From Methanobacteriota archaeon (GTDB lineage Archaea > Thermoplasmatota > Thermoplasmata > Methanomassiliicoccales > UBA472): a stretch of DNA of 64,000 nucleotides. Below the pieces are notes generated by a model. The model was not told where the DNA came from and did not search any database. It saw nothing but the letters and a program-made list of their open reading frames with translations. The position numbers and the translations under genes are program-made. Positions 47,119-57,808 of the stretch are shown here, piece by piece. The stretch spans positions 1-64,000 of the forward strand of contig JAAYDU010000061.1 of NCBI GenBank assembly GCA_012729095.1. The letters run 5' to 3'. Each line of letters begins with the position of its first letter. Positions within the stretch are counted from its first letter, which is position 1.

Positions 47119-47844
47119 ATGGGAGTATCAATAGCCATTTGCGAGACAGACAGCGACAGTGCCTTGTGCAAGGTCGGGAAGACAACGCTGCTGAAGGTGA
47201 ACCTGAAGGACGTAGCGGGCTTCGAGGACATCGCCGAGTTCGACCTGGTGGTGCCAGCAAGCCAGGCCAAGCTGGTGCTGGGCGCTGAATGGGAGGCGTT
47301 CCTGAAGCGGAACCGCCTGGACCCCGAGCTGGGATCGCTGTACCTGGAGAAGGTGAAGAACGAGGCGGACCGAGCCCTGCTCACCGCCGAGAGCCAGAAG
47401 CTCTATACCGGATGGATATCCCTGGACAAGGTCCCGGCCGAGCGCATGTCCGACCTGATGGACAGGGCCGGCAAGGACGACCGGCTGACCGGTTGGGACA
47501 TGCTGTCCTTCGATGAGATGTCCGACACCTGCAAGAGGTGCCCACTGTCTTGGGACGAGGGAAGGGGTTGCATGGGCACGTTCGGCCCGGAGAGCAGCGC
47601 CCTGCCCGGCATAGCTCAGAAGTATGGATGTGCCATAGTTGCCAGCGTCCCTTCCTCCGTGGAAAGCAGGAAGGCGTTCTCCGTGGAGGACGCCGGCAAG
47701 CTCCTGGAGGAGGTCAAAGTGCTGAGGGAGAAGCTGCCGGACGAGGGCAAGGTCATGGTTCGCCGCTACTCCGGGGTTCTGGACCGGTTGGAGAAGATGG
47801 GGAACACGTGCATCACGTACAAGACCCGGTTCTACTTCCTCTAG
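47119..47844 (+). CDS. Conserved hypothetical protein with Cys motif CKRCPLSWDEGRGC, divergent from the mtrA-like gene
   Basis: 241 aa intact ORF; TATA-like TTTTATACC just upstream. Confidence 0.65.
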   Translation: MGVSIAICETDSDSALCKVGKTTLLKVNLKDVAGFEDIAEFDLVVPASQAKLVLGAEWEAFLKRNRLDPELGSLYLEKVKNEADRALLTAESQKLYTGWISLDKVPAERMSDLMDRAGKDDRLTGWDMLSFDEMSDTCKRCPLSWDEGRGCMGTFGPESSALPGIAQKYGCAIVASVPSSVESRKAFSVEDAGKLLEEVKVLREKLPDEGKVMVRRYSGVLDRLEKMGNTCITYKTRFYFL

Positions 47845-47890
47845 ACCGAAACCCTTTTTTTCACATTTTTCCATTGTTTTCCGAACCGAG

Positions 47891-48172
47891 ATGAGCGACG
47901 AACCACCACGAACGAACTGTTTAGGATGCAGCACCGGCCTCTCGATCAGCGAGGGGGAGATGATACTGGTGAACGGTCAGCTAACGGAGATCAAAGGTCT
48001 GGACGAGATCATGGAAGAGGTACGCAAGCTCAAGCTCCAGAAACGGAAGGATATCGCCGATGGGCTGCTGGAAAGAACGCAAGCGCGCAACCCTGTTCCA
48101 GAGGGATCGGAGCGGCAGTACCGCGACGCGCTGATGGACGAGTACGACCGGCGCTATCTCACCGTGATGTGA
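47891..48172 (+). CDS. Small conserved hypothetical protein with CLGC motif
   Basis: 93 aa; TNCLGCSTGLSISEGEMILVNGQLTEIKGLDEIMEEVRKL. Confidence 0.6.
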   Translation: MSDEPPRTNCLGCSTGLSISEGEMILVNGQLTEIKGLDEIMEEVRKLKLQKRKDIADGLLERTQARNPVPEGSERQYRDALMDEYDRRYLTVM

Positions 48173-49165
48173 TCACGCCGTCACGCGCAGGTTGAGGTTC
48201 AGGCTCTGCACCTCGTTCTCCACCGCACCCAATATCCTTTCCTCGGCGGAGGTGCCCGTGAAATCGAGCATCGGCAGCGGGGCGTAGGGGAGGGATGGAA
48301 CGCCGTCCGCGTAGAGGAGGAACCACAGCTTGTAGTTGCCCTCCAAGCTCACATTGAAATCGTAGGGTACCTCCCATTGCGCCTCCCACTCTCCCTCCAG
48401 GTCAACGTCGGTGTGCTCCAGGGTCACGTTGAACGAATCAAAGTAGTACATAGCGTGGACCTGCGTCACGTTTTCCACGAAGCTCATGTTCACCAGCCAC
48501 AACTCCACGGTGTAGTCCACGGTCCGGTGCTCGTGGTTGGCGATGCCGATGATTATGGACGCGTCCTCCCCCACGGTCAGGTTCCTGGGGTACCCGGTGG
48601 CATTGCCACCCGGTCCAAGAACGTAGAACTCCGTGAAGCTCTCGCCCTGCCGAGGGACGGCCACCACGTAAACCAGTGCGATGACGGACGACAGTATGGA
48701 TATCACCAGGACCACGGTCAGCAGCTTGTCCACGCCCTTCTCCGCCCTGAACTGCGCGGAGTATCTCTTCCACACGGCGGCGGGATCGAACGGGAGGTAT
48801 GGCTTTTTGGCCATGTCCCTTCGGAACAGCCCCCCGGCGCTTAGGGCCACGTTCAACGCGGCCAACGAGAACAGTATCGGGGCTAGCCGGATCCCGAAAG
48901 GCGTGTAGTTCAGGCCGAAACCGACCAGCGGGGATATGGCGATGCTGAGGCCGAAAGACAGTGCCACCCTCTCTATGATCTCCAGGTCCTTGCCCTCCGG
49001 GAACAGCACAGAGAGCGCCGCGTAGCCTGGGAAGAACAGTATGAACGGGAGCCCGATGACGATGCGCAGCGCGCTGTCCGGCAACGCGTATATCACCAAT
49101 ATGAGTATCAGGGACAGGATGCCGATGGACCAAAGGTCCCAGTCCCTCCTGGGCTGCGCTCTCAT
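48173..49165 (-). CDS. DUF1616-like membrane protein
   Basis: MRAQPRRDWDLWSIGILSLILILVIYALPDSALRIVIGLPFILFFPGYAALSVLFPEGKDLEIIERVALSFGLS; FYVLGPGG; start shortened from the ORF track. Confidence 0.82.
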   Translation of the reverse strand: MRAQPRRDWDLWSIGILSLILILVIYALPDSALRIVIGLPFILFFPGYAALSVLFPEGKDLEIIERVALSFGLSIAISPLVGFGLNYTPFGIRLAPILFSLAALNVALSAGGLFRRDMAKKPYLPFDPAAVWKRYSAQFRAEKGVDKLLTVVLVISILSSVIALVYVVAVPRQGESFTEFYVLGPGGNATGYPRNLTVGEDASIIIGIANHEHRTVDYTVELWLVNMSFVENVTQVHAMYYFDSFNVTLEHTDVDLEGEWEAQWEVPYDFNVSLEGNYKLWFLLYADGVPSLPYAPLPMLDFTGTSAEERILGAVENEVQSLNLNLRVTA

Positions 49166-49240
49166 CCCTATCGGGGAGTGAGTGAGCGTATTTATCCATT
49201 TGCGACCCTTTCTCATCGATTGACCAGTTATTAATAATCC

Positions 49241-50086
49241 GTGCGGCATTCCAGCCTTGCCATGTCCATCTGCGAGCTCTTCGACCTTGAGGAAATTAGG
49301 ATGATCGAGATGAACTTCCAGGACGTGTCCAACGAGGCCCTGCTGGTCCACATGCTGCGCGGGGGCAGCGAGGCGCGCCTGCTGATCAGCCAGGACGAGG
49401 TCCCCCTGGCGATGGCCAGGGAGGACGATGGCTGGAAGGTCGTTAGCTTCCTCTGGAAGGAACCGTCCGAGGAACTGATCGAATCGCTCCCGGAACTGGA
49501 CATAAAGGTGTATACCTGCGACACCGAGACCTACCGGGAAGCCGTGTACGACCATTTCTCCCGTATGATGCTTCAGGAGTTGGAACCGGCCATGGAGGAC
49601 GTGCCCCATGACCGGACCAAGAAGGTGTCCGATCTGGTCTGGAAGGAGTGGAACTTCAAGCCAGGTGACCTCTGCTACGATTGCTGCTGCGGTTCCGGAG
49701 TGGGCAGCCTGGCATTGTCCAAGGTGGGTATGAGGGCCTTCTCCTTCGACATAGACGGGTCCCTTCTCTGCCGGGGCCTCAAGCAGGGAAGGCTGCAGAC
49801 CTACAGCACCGTGCAGATGGACGCCACCAAGGCCTCTCAATACCTGGAACGGGCGCATTTCGCCCTCATGCTGATGGCCGGCGACATCGGACCGGGGACG
49901 TCATGGGTGTGGCAGGCGATATTCGAGCAGGTTTTGCAGCTGGCGGACCACGTCATGGTCACGGTCGGCACCAAGGAGGAGGCGGAGCAGCTCAGGGCCT
50001 GGTCGGAGGCCAAGGGAAGGAGCTCCCGCGTCTTCGAGAACCCCCGGGACAAGTTCTACGACCGTTGGGTGCTAGTGGCGGATTAA
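49241..50086 (+). CDS. Putative class I SAM-dependent methyltransferase-like protein
   Basis: DLCYDCCCGSGVGSLALSKVGMRAFSFDID glycine-rich motif I-like. Confidence 0.55.
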   Translation: MRHSSLAMSICELFDLEEIRMIEMNFQDVSNEALLVHMLRGGSEARLLISQDEVPLAMAREDDGWKVVSFLWKEPSEELIESLPELDIKVYTCDTETYREAVYDHFSRMMLQELEPAMEDVPHDRTKKVSDLVWKEWNFKPGDLCYDCCCGSGVGSLALSKVGMRAFSFDIDGSLLCRGLKQGRLQTYSTVQMDATKASQYLERAHFALMLMAGDIGPGTSWVWQAIFEQVLQLADHVMVTVGTKEEAEQLRAWSEAKGRSSRVFENPRDKFYDRWVLVAD

Positions 50087-50142
50087 GGCCGGCCTACAAA
50101 CCTTTTATCTATTCCTTTGGGCCTTTTCTATCAGGTGTTAAT

Positions 50143-50850
50143 TTGACCGACTACGCGAAATGCTCCCAGGTCATCAAGGACGTGCTGGGAATAGATAACG
50201 AGCCGGTGGCGGTCACCCTGGTAAAGAAGGGTCAGACCCTTCCCGAGGGCTACAAGGTCCCGGAGAAGAACATCCGCCACTGCCAATCGATCATGAGGGC
50301 CAGGAGAGGGGAGAAGTTGCTTTTGACCGGCGACAAGCACGCCTGTCACGTGGGCGCCTCGGCCCTTGGCCTGGTGCCAATACCCGACAAGGTCAAGACG
50401 GGGGAGTTCCATTATAACATCGGTCTCTTCGACTCCCCCGCGGCGGCCAAGAAGATGATAGAGGAACGCCCTGAGCTGGAATGCGGGAGCGTGGTGGCCA
50501 CGGCCATCTCTCCTCTGAGCAAGACCGAGATACCTCCCGATGTGGTCATCGTTACGGGCATGCCAGAGCAGATATACTGGCTGCTGCCGGTCGCCGCTAA
50601 GTTCAAGGAGGGCGGGGAGGTAACGGTGAAGCTGGAACCTTTCCAGGCCAGCTGCGCCTATTCTACCGTGTACCCATACAAGAGCAACAGCCTGAGCATG
50701 TCCATTGGATGCTACGGGTGCCGTCGCTCCACGGACCTGGAACCCTCCGAGATGCTGGTAGGCATTCCCGCCACCAAGCTGGAGGAAGTGGTGGAGATAC
50801 TGGACAAGATAAGGGCTCAAAGAGAGAAGGGCAAGGTCAAGACCGGTTGA
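50143..50850 (+). CDS. DUF169 family protein
   Basis: NEPVAVTLVKKGQTLPEGYKVPEKNIRHCQSIMRARRGEKLLLTGDKHACHVGASALGL; TTG start. Confidence 0.8.
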   Translation: MTDYAKCSQVIKDVLGIDNEPVAVTLVKKGQTLPEGYKVPEKNIRHCQSIMRARRGEKLLLTGDKHACHVGASALGLVPIPDKVKTGEFHYNIGLFDSPAAAKKMIEERPELECGSVVATAISPLSKTEIPPDVVIVTGMPEQIYWLLPVAAKFKEGGEVTVKLEPFQASCAYSTVYPYKSNSLSMSIGCYGCRRSTDLEPSEMLVGIPATKLEEVVEILDKIRAQREKGKVKTG

Positions 50851-50958
50851 ACAAAACGATTTTCTAAACATTTTTTTATTTTTCGCATATAATTGGAACA
50901 AAGGTCCAAATATGACCGAAATCCATAGACTTTTTGCAAATAATTTGCAGGAACCATC

Positions 50959-51438
50959 ATGGACGTTATAGACCTCAAGATATTGAGGATGCTTAGGAAG
51001 AACGCCCGGGAGAATCTGGGGACCATCGGTGATGAGATGGGCGTTTCCAAGGCCACGGTCAGCAGGCGCATATCCCGTCTTGAGGAGGAGGGCTATGTCA
51101 ACGCCTACACCATGCAGGTGAACACGGGCAAGATGGGGTTGATGAGGGCGCTGATCGGGCTGCAGGTGGTGGGGTCGCCACTGAGCTCGGTCATCGACGA
51201 GCTGAAGAAGTTTCCTGGGGTGCAGTACGTCCACAAGGTGTTCGGAGACCATTCCCTCATTTGCGAGGTGTACTCGACCAGCGTCGACAGTCTGTACGAC
51301 CTCATACAGGACAAGATCGTGAGCATTCCAAGCGTTCAGAGGGTGGAGGTCGACATACTCATCGAGAGGATACCAATAAACGAGGATGCCATGTTCGATC
51401 TGGCCTTGCCGATCACTGAGAGCTCGTCCCGGGACTGA
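50959..51438 (+). CDS. Lrp/AsnC family transcriptional regulator
   Basis: MDVIDLKILRMLRKNARENLGTIGDEMGVSKATVSRRISRLEEEGYVNAY. Confidence 0.9.
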   Translation: MDVIDLKILRMLRKNARENLGTIGDEMGVSKATVSRRISRLEEEGYVNAYTMQVNTGKMGLMRALIGLQVVGSPLSSVIDELKKFPGVQYVHKVFGDHSLICEVYSTSVDSLYDLIQDKIVSIPSVQRVEVDILIERIPINEDAMFDLALPITESSSRD

Positions 51439-51480
51439 GCACGCGTAACCTTTTAGACAGCTTGCACGATTTCCCCTTCC

Positions 51481-52677
51481 ATGGAACTGCACCCCGCTCC
51501 CAAGACATACACCAAGGACGGCCATAGGGCCATAAGTCCCGCGGCCACATTAAAGCGGATAGAACCGCTCATGCCCCGGGCGGGCATCACCAGGGTGGCG
51601 GACATAACCGAACTGGACCGCATCGGTGTGCCGGTTTTCTCCAGCATACGGCCAGGGGCCAAGGAGGGTGCGATATCCATTTACAACGGCAAGGGGGCCA
51701 GCAAGGAGCAGGCCAAGGTCTCCGCTATAATGGAGGCCATGGAGCGCTGCTCAGCAGAGCCCAGGGCCGATGACAGGTACCGCCGGGACATGATGGACAA
51801 CATGCTGTCGTCCGAGAACGCCCTGGACCCCCGAACCCTCATACTGCCTCCATTGATGAACATGCACGTCCTTCAGCAGCCCATAGCCTGGGTGAAGGGC
51901 TTCGACCTGATGGAGGGTGAGGAAATATGGGTACCGGCATGCGCAGTGTACCATCCATACGTGGCCGTGAACGACCTGCAGCTGTTCCGATCGAACACCA
52001 ACGGGCTGGCATCCGGGAACAACATGGAGGAGGCGGTGCTGCACGCCATGTGCGAGGTGGTGGAGAGGGACGCCTGGTCCATCTGCGAGGCCCGGCGCAA
52101 GCCCCGGCAGGACATCTTGGTTGGCGATGACTGTCCTGTTGTCTCCGAACTATTGGAAAAGTTCAGCAGCCAAGGCGTGGAGGTCCATCTGAAGGACCTG
52201 ACCAGCGATGTGGGCATACCCACCATAGCCGCGGCGGCCGATGACGTGCGCATGAAGGACCCGGCACTTTTGAACCTGGGTGTCGGGACGCATCTCAGCG
52301 CAAGGGTAGCGGCGATAAGAGCGCTCACCGAGGTGGCGCAGAGCAGGTGCACGCAGATACACGGCGCCCGGGAGGACACCACCAAGGCCGACCTGAACCG
52401 AACCGTTGGATACGAGAAGATGAAGAAGCTCAACTCCATGTACTTCTCTTCGTCGGAAGGGACCGGCATCGCGGACTTTCCCGAGCAGGACACCAAGGAC
52501 CTGCTGGAGGACATCGAGCTTGTTCTCGCACGCCTGGACTCCATCGGCGCTGACAAGGTCATCGCCGTTGATCTCACCCGTCCCGACCTGAACGTTCCAG
52601 TGGTGCGCATGATCGTACCGGGCATGGAAATATACGCCATGGACATGGACCGCTTGGGTCCGAGGCTGCTCGAATGA
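51481..52677 (+). CDS. ycaO: YcaO-related McrA-glycine thioamidation protein (methanogenesis marker 1)
   Basis: YcaO fold sequence (EQAKVSAIMEAMERCSAEP, ASGNNMEEAVLHAMCEVVERDAWS); adjacent to tfuA and mcr operon. Confidence 0.92.
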   Translation: MELHPAPKTYTKDGHRAISPAATLKRIEPLMPRAGITRVADITELDRIGVPVFSSIRPGAKEGAISIYNGKGASKEQAKVSAIMEAMERCSAEPRADDRYRRDMMDNMLSSENALDPRTLILPPLMNMHVLQQPIAWVKGFDLMEGEEIWVPACAVYHPYVAVNDLQLFRSNTNGLASGNNMEEAVLHAMCEVVERDAWSICEARRKPRQDILVGDDCPVVSELLEKFSSQGVEVHLKDLTSDVGIPTIAAAADDVRMKDPALLNLGVGTHLSARVAAIRALTEVAQSRCTQIHGAREDTTKADLNRTVGYEKMKKLNSMYFSSSEGTGIADFPEQDTKDLLEDIELVLARLDSIGADKVIAVDLTRPDLNVPVVRMIVPGMEIYAMDMDRLGPRLLE

Positions 52678-53309
52678 GCCGCCCGGTCGTGTATCTCGGT
52701 CCCAGCCTGCCCGTCGAGGAGGCCAGGGCCCTGCTGGACGCCGAATACCGGCCACCGGTGAAAAGAGGCGACCTGTCCGCCCTCGGCCCCGCCGAGGTCG
52801 TAGGGATAATCGACGGTGCGTTCCTGCAGAACTGCTCGGTCGGACACCGGGAGATACTCTCCCTGCTATCGAGAGGGGTAAAGGTGATCGGCGGGGGAAG
52901 CATGGGAGCCCTGCGGGCCGCAGAGATGCAGGCGTACGGGATGATCGGCGTGGGAAGGATATTCCAGATGTACGCCGACGGTGTCATCGAGGGAGATGAC
53001 GAGGTGGCCCTGGTGTTCGACCCAGCTTCTATGGAACCCCTGTCCGAGCCCATGGTCAACCTGCGTTTTTTGATGGATAAGATGCTAAAGGAGGGAAAGG
53101 TCTCCGCCGGGGAACATCACGGCATTCTGTCTTCCTATCGTTCGATCTACTATCCAAGACGCACCATAGCCGCCTTCCTCGATACTTCGGAAAAGTTCCT
53201 AGGGGAGGAGAGGGGCCGCGTTTTCCGTCAGGATTTCCCAATTCTCTATCAGGATGTGAAAAGGGAGGATGCTATTTCCGTCATTAAACGCATTGGAGAA
53301 CTGGTGTAA
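52674..53309 (+). CDS. tfuA: TfuA-related McrA-glycine thioamidation protein
   Basis: PVVYLGPSLPVEEARALLDAEYRPPVKRGDLSAL; GGGSMGALRAAEMQAYGMIGVGRIF; ATGA overlap with ycaO. Confidence 0.92.
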   Translation: MSRPVVYLGPSLPVEEARALLDAEYRPPVKRGDLSALGPAEVVGIIDGAFLQNCSVGHREILSLLSRGVKVIGGGSMGALRAAEMQAYGMIGVGRIFQMYADGVIEGDDEVALVFDPASMEPLSEPMVNLRFLMDKMLKEGKVSAGEHHGILSSYRSIYYPRRTIAAFLDTSEKFLGEERGRVFRQDFPILYQDVKREDAISVIKRIGELV

Positions 53310-53398
53310 AGGGCGCATTCCTTAATATAGTGCCTCCATAAAAAAATTAAAACGAGCCTCTAATATAATATTAAATATTTTCAATATAAAAAATTTTT

Positions 53399-53436
53399 AC
53401 ACCGTTAAAGTAACACCGTTCATGCCTGGACGGTGT
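53399..53436. promoter_or_regulatory. Repeat element ACACCGT x2 (53399-53405, 53413-53419) with inverted copy ACGGTGT (53430-53436) upstream of mcrB
   Basis: Read directly. Confidence 0.4.
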
Positions 53437-53460
53437 GGAAAATTAAGCTATTGTTTAACA

Positions 53461-53479
53461 TGGATGGATTGTCCATCCA
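53461..53479. promoter_or_regulatory. Putative operator copy 3: TGGATG-GATTGTC-CATCCA, about 9 nt upstream of TATA-like TTATATT (53489-53495)
   Basis: Same 6-7-6 inverted repeat as the corrinoid-protein and atwA promoter regions; same distance to TATA as copy 2. Confidence 0.65.
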
Positions 53480-53592
53480 TCATCAAGCTTATATTCTAAC
53501 TTAACATTCACAAGTCCGCAAGGGGTACCGGTTTTCTCATGAATGATGCAAATCTGATCGAGGAGACCGAGTAAATGAACAGGAGGTAAAAA

Positions 53593-54924
53593 ATGGCAAA
53601 GTACAAGGACAAGGTGGACTTGTATGACGACAGAGGCAAACTGATCGAGAAAGACGTGTCTCTGGACGCTATAAGTCCTTTAAACAACGCCGCCATTAAG
53701 CGAACCATATCTCTGACGAAGAGAACTATCGCCGTCAACCTTGAGGGTATTGAGAAGGGTCTCAAGACCGGAGCGGTTGGAGGATTGAACGTTCCCGGCA
53801 GGGTCTTGGACATCGCTGTAGTGGCGAACGCTGACAAGCTGGCCAAGAAGATCAAGGACACTCTGAAGGTCGCCAAGGACGATGACACTGAGATCAAGAT
53901 GATGGCGGGCGGAAAGAGAATGGCCGTGACCTGCCCCAGTAGCAGGATAGACACTGGAGCCGAGTACACCACGGGATACACCGCGGTGGCCGCCGCTGTC
54001 ACCGAGGCAATCATCGAACAGTTCGATGTGAACATGTTCGAGGCCTCGATGGTCAAGGCAGCTGTCTGGGGAAGGTACCCGCAGACCATCAACATGGTCG
54101 GGTCCAACCTGAAGAGCATCCTCGACGTCCCGCAGCTGAACGAAGGTACCGGCTACGCCCTCAGGAACATCATGGCTAACCACATAGTCATGCTGACCGG
54201 CAGGAACGCCATGAACGCCGCCGCGCTGTCTTCTATATATGAGACCGTGGCCGCCTACGAGATGGGCGATGCGATCGGCAACTTCGAGAGGCAGCACCTG
54301 CTGTCCCTGGCCTATCAGGGACTGAACGCCAACAACCTGGTCTACAGCTGGGTAAAGGAGAACGGCAAGACCGGCACCGTCGGTGATGTCGTAGCTTCCA
54401 TGGTTGGCCGCGCTCTTGATGACAAGGTCATCAAGAAGGGAAAGAAGTTCCCCTCCGGATTCGTTGAGTACACAACCAACGACTTCCCGCTGTGGAACGC
54501 CTATGTTTCCGCTGGTCTGCTGGCTGCGATCTGCGTGAACATCGGTGCCGCTAGGGCTGCGCAGGGTATCCCATCCACCATTCTGTACTACAACGACCTG
54601 GTGGAGCACGAGACCAGCCTGCCCGGAACTGACTACGGTAGGGCCATGGGTACTTCCGTCGGTATGTCCTTCTTCAGCCACTCTATCTATGGTGGCGGCG
54701 GTCCTGGACTGTTCCACGGAAACCACGTGGTTACCAGGCACGCCAAGGGAACCGTCATACCCGTTATCGCCGCTGGATGCTCTCTCGATGCTGGTACTCA
54801 GTACTTCAGCGCAGAGAACACCTCTCTGATGATGGGGGAAGTGTTCGGTGAGATCGACGTGTTCAAGGGCCCGTTGAAGATGGTCGGCAAGGAGGCCAAG
54901 AAGCTGAAGGAGCAGGGTGCTTAA
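53593..54924 (+). CDS. mcrB: Methyl-coenzyme M reductase subunit beta
   Basis: 443 aa; [64 protein letters not shown]; strong SD AGGAGG. Confidence 0.98.
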   Translation: MAKYKDKVDLYDDRGKLIEKDVSLDAISPLNNAAIKRTISLTKRTIAVNLEGIEKGLKTGAVGGLNVPGRVLDIAVVANADKLAKKIKDTLKVAKDDDTEIKMMAGGKRMAVTCPSSRIDTGAEYTTGYTAVAAAVTEAIIEQFDVNMFEASMVKAAVWGRYPQTINMVGSNLKSILDVPQLNEGTGYALRNIMANHIVMLTGRNAMNAAALSSIYETVAAYEMGDAIGNFERQHLLSLAYQGLNANNLVYSWVKENGKTGTVGDVVASMVGRALDDKVIKKGKKFPSGFVEYTTNDFPLWNAYVSAGLLAAICVNIGAARAAQGIPSTILYYNDLVEHETSLPGTDYGRAMGTSVGMSFFSHSIYGGGGPGLFHGNHVVTRHAKGTVIPVIAAGCSLDAGTQYFSAENTSLMMGEVFGEIDVFKGPLKMVGKEAKKLKEQGA

Positions 54925-54926
54925 AC

Positions 54927-55349
54927 ATGAGTCAGCCTACCTCCGAGGAGGTACCCCTTCCTGAGATCATGGTATTTCCGGAGCGTATGCTCTTGGCCGA
55001 TACCACCGAAACGCTGCTGAACAAGCTGCATGAGGTGAAGAACGTCAAGAGGATCACCGTGCAGGGCGAGGACCTGCCGGCGATCATGAAGGCAGGCCCC
55101 GGTACCGGCGGTCCGGTGGATCATCCAGAACGCCGCGTCATCAAGGTCGCAGGCAAAGATATGGAACTGAAGGTATTGGTCGGTAGGATACTCGTAGAGA
55201 TATCCGACATGGACTTCGTACCTCAGGCCATGAAGGATATTAAAGAGGTATGCGAAAGCGTGTTCCCCTTTAATTTCACTCTAGAGGTAGGCAGATACTC
55301 AAAGTTCAAGCCAACTGTATCCGACTACAAAAAAGGATTGGTGAAATAA
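54927..55349 (+). CDS. mcrD: Methyl-coenzyme M reductase operon protein D
   Basis: 140 aa; [41 protein letters not shown]; located between mcrB and mcrG. Confidence 0.95.
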   Translation: MSQPTSEEVPLPEIMVFPERMLLADTTETLLNKLHEVKNVKRITVQGEDLPAIMKAGPGTGGPVDHPERRVIKVAGKDMELKVLVGRILVEISDMDFVPQAMKDIKEVCESVFPFNFTLEVGRYSKFKPTVSDYKKGLVK

Positions 55350-55350
55350 C

Positions 55351-56133
55351 ATGGCTAAATCAAAGTATAAGGCACAATTCTATCCTGGCAACACCCTGCC
55401 CGCCAAGAACCGGAGACGCTTCTTGGACCCCAGCGAGAAGCTGGAGAAACTCCGCGACGTTCCGATGGACGACGTGGTCAAGATCCTGGGTCACAGGACC
55501 CCTGGTTCCGACTACGCTACCATCCACCCGCCGCTGGAGGAGGGTAACGAGCCCGACTGCCCTATCAGGGCGCTGGTCGAGCCCATCGAGGGTGCGAAGA
55601 AGGGAGACAGAATCAGGTACGTTCAGTTCACTGACTCCGTGTACTATGCCCCTATCATTCCGTATGTTAGAGCTCAGATGTACATGTGGAGATTCAGGGG
55701 AATCGATACCGGTACCCTGTCTGGAAGGCAGATCATCGAGATGAGGGAGAGGGACGTCGAAAAGGTGGCCAAGGAACTCATCGACAACGAGACCTTCGAT
55801 ACCGCTAGGACCGGTATCAGGGGAGCGACCGTGCACGGCCACGCCGTTAGGCTGGACGAGAACGGGCTGATGTTCGATGCCTGGCAGAGGTTCCGGTGGA
55901 ACGCGAAGAAGGGCGAGGTCGAGTATGTGAAGGACCAGGTCGGTGTCCCGTTGGACAAGCCTGTTCCGGTCGGAAAGCCCATGCCCGAGAAGTGGTTGAA
56001 GGACCACACTACCATGTTCCGCGCCGACGGCGTAGACATGAGGGACGACGAGGAGGTCATGAGGCAGAACCTCAGAATACACACCCTCAGGACCAAGTGT
56101 GGCTTCCAATCCTTCAATGTTAAGGAGGACTAA
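55351..56133 (+). CDS. mcrG: Methyl-coenzyme M reductase subunit gamma
   Basis: 260 aa; [60 protein letters not shown]. Confidence 0.98.
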   Translation: MAKSKYKAQFYPGNTLPAKNRRRFLDPSEKLEKLRDVPMDDVVKILGHRTPGSDYATIHPPLEEGNEPDCPIRALVEPIEGAKKGDRIRYVQFTDSVYYAPIIPYVRAQMYMWRFRGIDTGTLSGRQIIEMRERDVEKVAKELIDNETFDTARTGIRGATVHGHAVRLDENGLMFDAWQRFRWNAKKGEVEYVKDQVGVPLDKPVPVGKPMPEKWLKDHTTMFRADGVDMRDDEEVMRQNLRIHTLRTKCGFQSFNVKED

Positions 56134-56135
56134 AT

Positions 56136-57800
56136 ATGGCGAAGGAAAAGGAAAAGATGTTCATCGCCGCCATGCACAAGAAGTTCAAGGAGGAACCCAC
56201 CGAGGTCCGCTCCAAGCACTATTCCTACGGAGGCTGGAGACAGTCGAAGAGGAAGCGGGAGTGGGTTGAGCAGTCCAACAAGATTGCCAAGGCCCGTGGA
56301 ATCCCCATGATGAACCAGGATGTTGGTGTGGCTCTCGGCCAGCGTGTCTTGATGCCCTACCAGTTGTCCCACACGGACATCTATGGCGAGGCCGATGACC
56401 TTCACTGGGTCAACAACGCTGCTATGCAGCAGTGCTGGGACGACATACGCAGGACCGTCATCGTCGGTCTGGATGTGGCCCACAACGTTATCGAGAAGAG
56501 GCTGTCAAAGGAGGTCACCCCTGAGACCATCAACCGCTACCTGGAGGCTGTTAACCACACCATGCCGGGCGGCGCAGTGGTACAGGAGCACATGGCCGAA
56601 CTTTGCCCTGAACTCGTGAAGGACTCCTATGTCAAGGTGTTCTCTGGTGACGACGAGCTTATCGACGAGATCGACAAGTGCTACGTCATCGACATAAACA
56701 AGGAGTTCCCCGCGAAGCAGGCCAAGGAGCTGAAGGCCGCTGTCGGCAAGAAGCTGTGGCAGGTCGTTCGTGTCCCGTCCATCGTTGGACGTGTGTGCGA
56801 TGGTGGTACCATATCCAGGCACTCTGCTATGCAGATATCCATGGCCTTCATCACCGCGTACAGACTGGCTGCCGGTGAAGCGGCTATCGCCGACTTCGCC
56901 TTCGCCGCCAAGCACGCCGCGATGGTCGAGATGGGTACCATGATGCCCGCCAGGAGGGCTAGGGGTAACAACGAGCCCGGTGGAATTCCGTTCGGTGTAC
57001 TGGCCGACTGCGTCCAGAGCACCAGGACCCACCCTGACGACCCCTGCAGGTCTTCCCTGGAGGCTGTCGCTCTCGGTTCCGTCATCTACGACCAGATATA
57101 CCTCGGATCGTACATGTCCGGCGGTGTCGGGTTCACTCAGTACGCAACCGCCTCCTACACCGACAACATTCTGGAGGACTACACCTACTGGGCGTACGAC
57201 CTGCTGAAGGACAAGTACGGCGGTCTCTGCGCAAGCGAGCCGAGCACCGAGCTGATGGAGAAGCTGGGTTCCGAGATCAACTCGTACTCCCTCGAGATGT
57301 ACGAGCGCTACCCGGCCGCCATGGAAGCCCACTTCGGTGGGTCCCAGAGGGCCTTCGTGGCCGCTGCCGCCACTGGTATCGGCTGTGCATTTGCCACCGG
57401 CAACGCCAACTTCGGTGTGAACGGATGGTATCTGTCTCAGTACCAGCACAGGGAGAGGCTCGGAAGGCTCGGGTTCTACGGATACGATCTGCAGGACATG
57501 TGCGGTGCATCCAACTCGTTCTCTTACAGGAGCGACGAGGGTCTGCCCCACGAGCTGAGAGGACCGAACTTCCCGAACTACGCCATGAACGTGGGCCACC
57601 TCGGTGGTTACTGCGGTATATCCATGGCCCCGCACGCTGCTCGCGGCGACGCGTTCGTGTGCAACCCGCTGGTCAAGATCGCCTTCTCGGACAAGAACCT
57701 GCCCTTCGACTTCGGCAACATCACCCGGGACTTCGGGCGCGGTTGCCTCAGGGAGTTCATGCCTGTGGGTGAGAGGACCGCGATCATACCCGCTAAGTGA
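56136..57800 (+). CDS. mcrA: Methyl-coenzyme M reductase subunit alpha
   Basis: 554 aa; [106 protein letters not shown]. Confidence 0.99.
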   Translation: MAKEKEKMFIAAMHKKFKEEPTEVRSKHYSYGGWRQSKRKREWVEQSNKIAKARGIPMMNQDVGVALGQRVLMPYQLSHTDIYGEADDLHWVNNAAMQQCWDDIRRTVIVGLDVAHNVIEKRLSKEVTPETINRYLEAVNHTMPGGAVVQEHMAELCPELVKDSYVKVFSGDDELIDEIDKCYVIDINKEFPAKQAKELKAAVGKKLWQVVRVPSIVGRVCDGGTISRHSAMQISMAFITAYRLAAGEAAIADFAFAAKHAAMVEMGTMMPARRARGNNEPGGIPFGVLADCVQSTRTHPDDPCRSSLEAVALGSVIYDQIYLGSYMSGGVGFTQYATASYTDNILEDYTYWAYDLLKDKYGGLCASEPSTELMEKLGSEINSYSLEMYERYPAAMEAHFGGSQRAFVAAAATGIGCAFATGNANFGVNGWYLSQYQHRERLGRLGFYGYDLQDMCGASNSFSYRSDEGLPHELRGPNFPNYAMNVGHLGGYCGISMAPHAARGDAFVCNPLVKIAFSDKNLPFDFGNITRDFGRGCLREFMPVGERTAIIPAK

Positions 57801-57808
57801 GGTGTCCG

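Noticed and set aside
49166-49858. N-terminal extension of the DUF1616-like ORF
   Set aside because: Antisense to the methyltransferase-like gene; the native start MRAQPRRDWDLW at 49165 fits the membrane protein.
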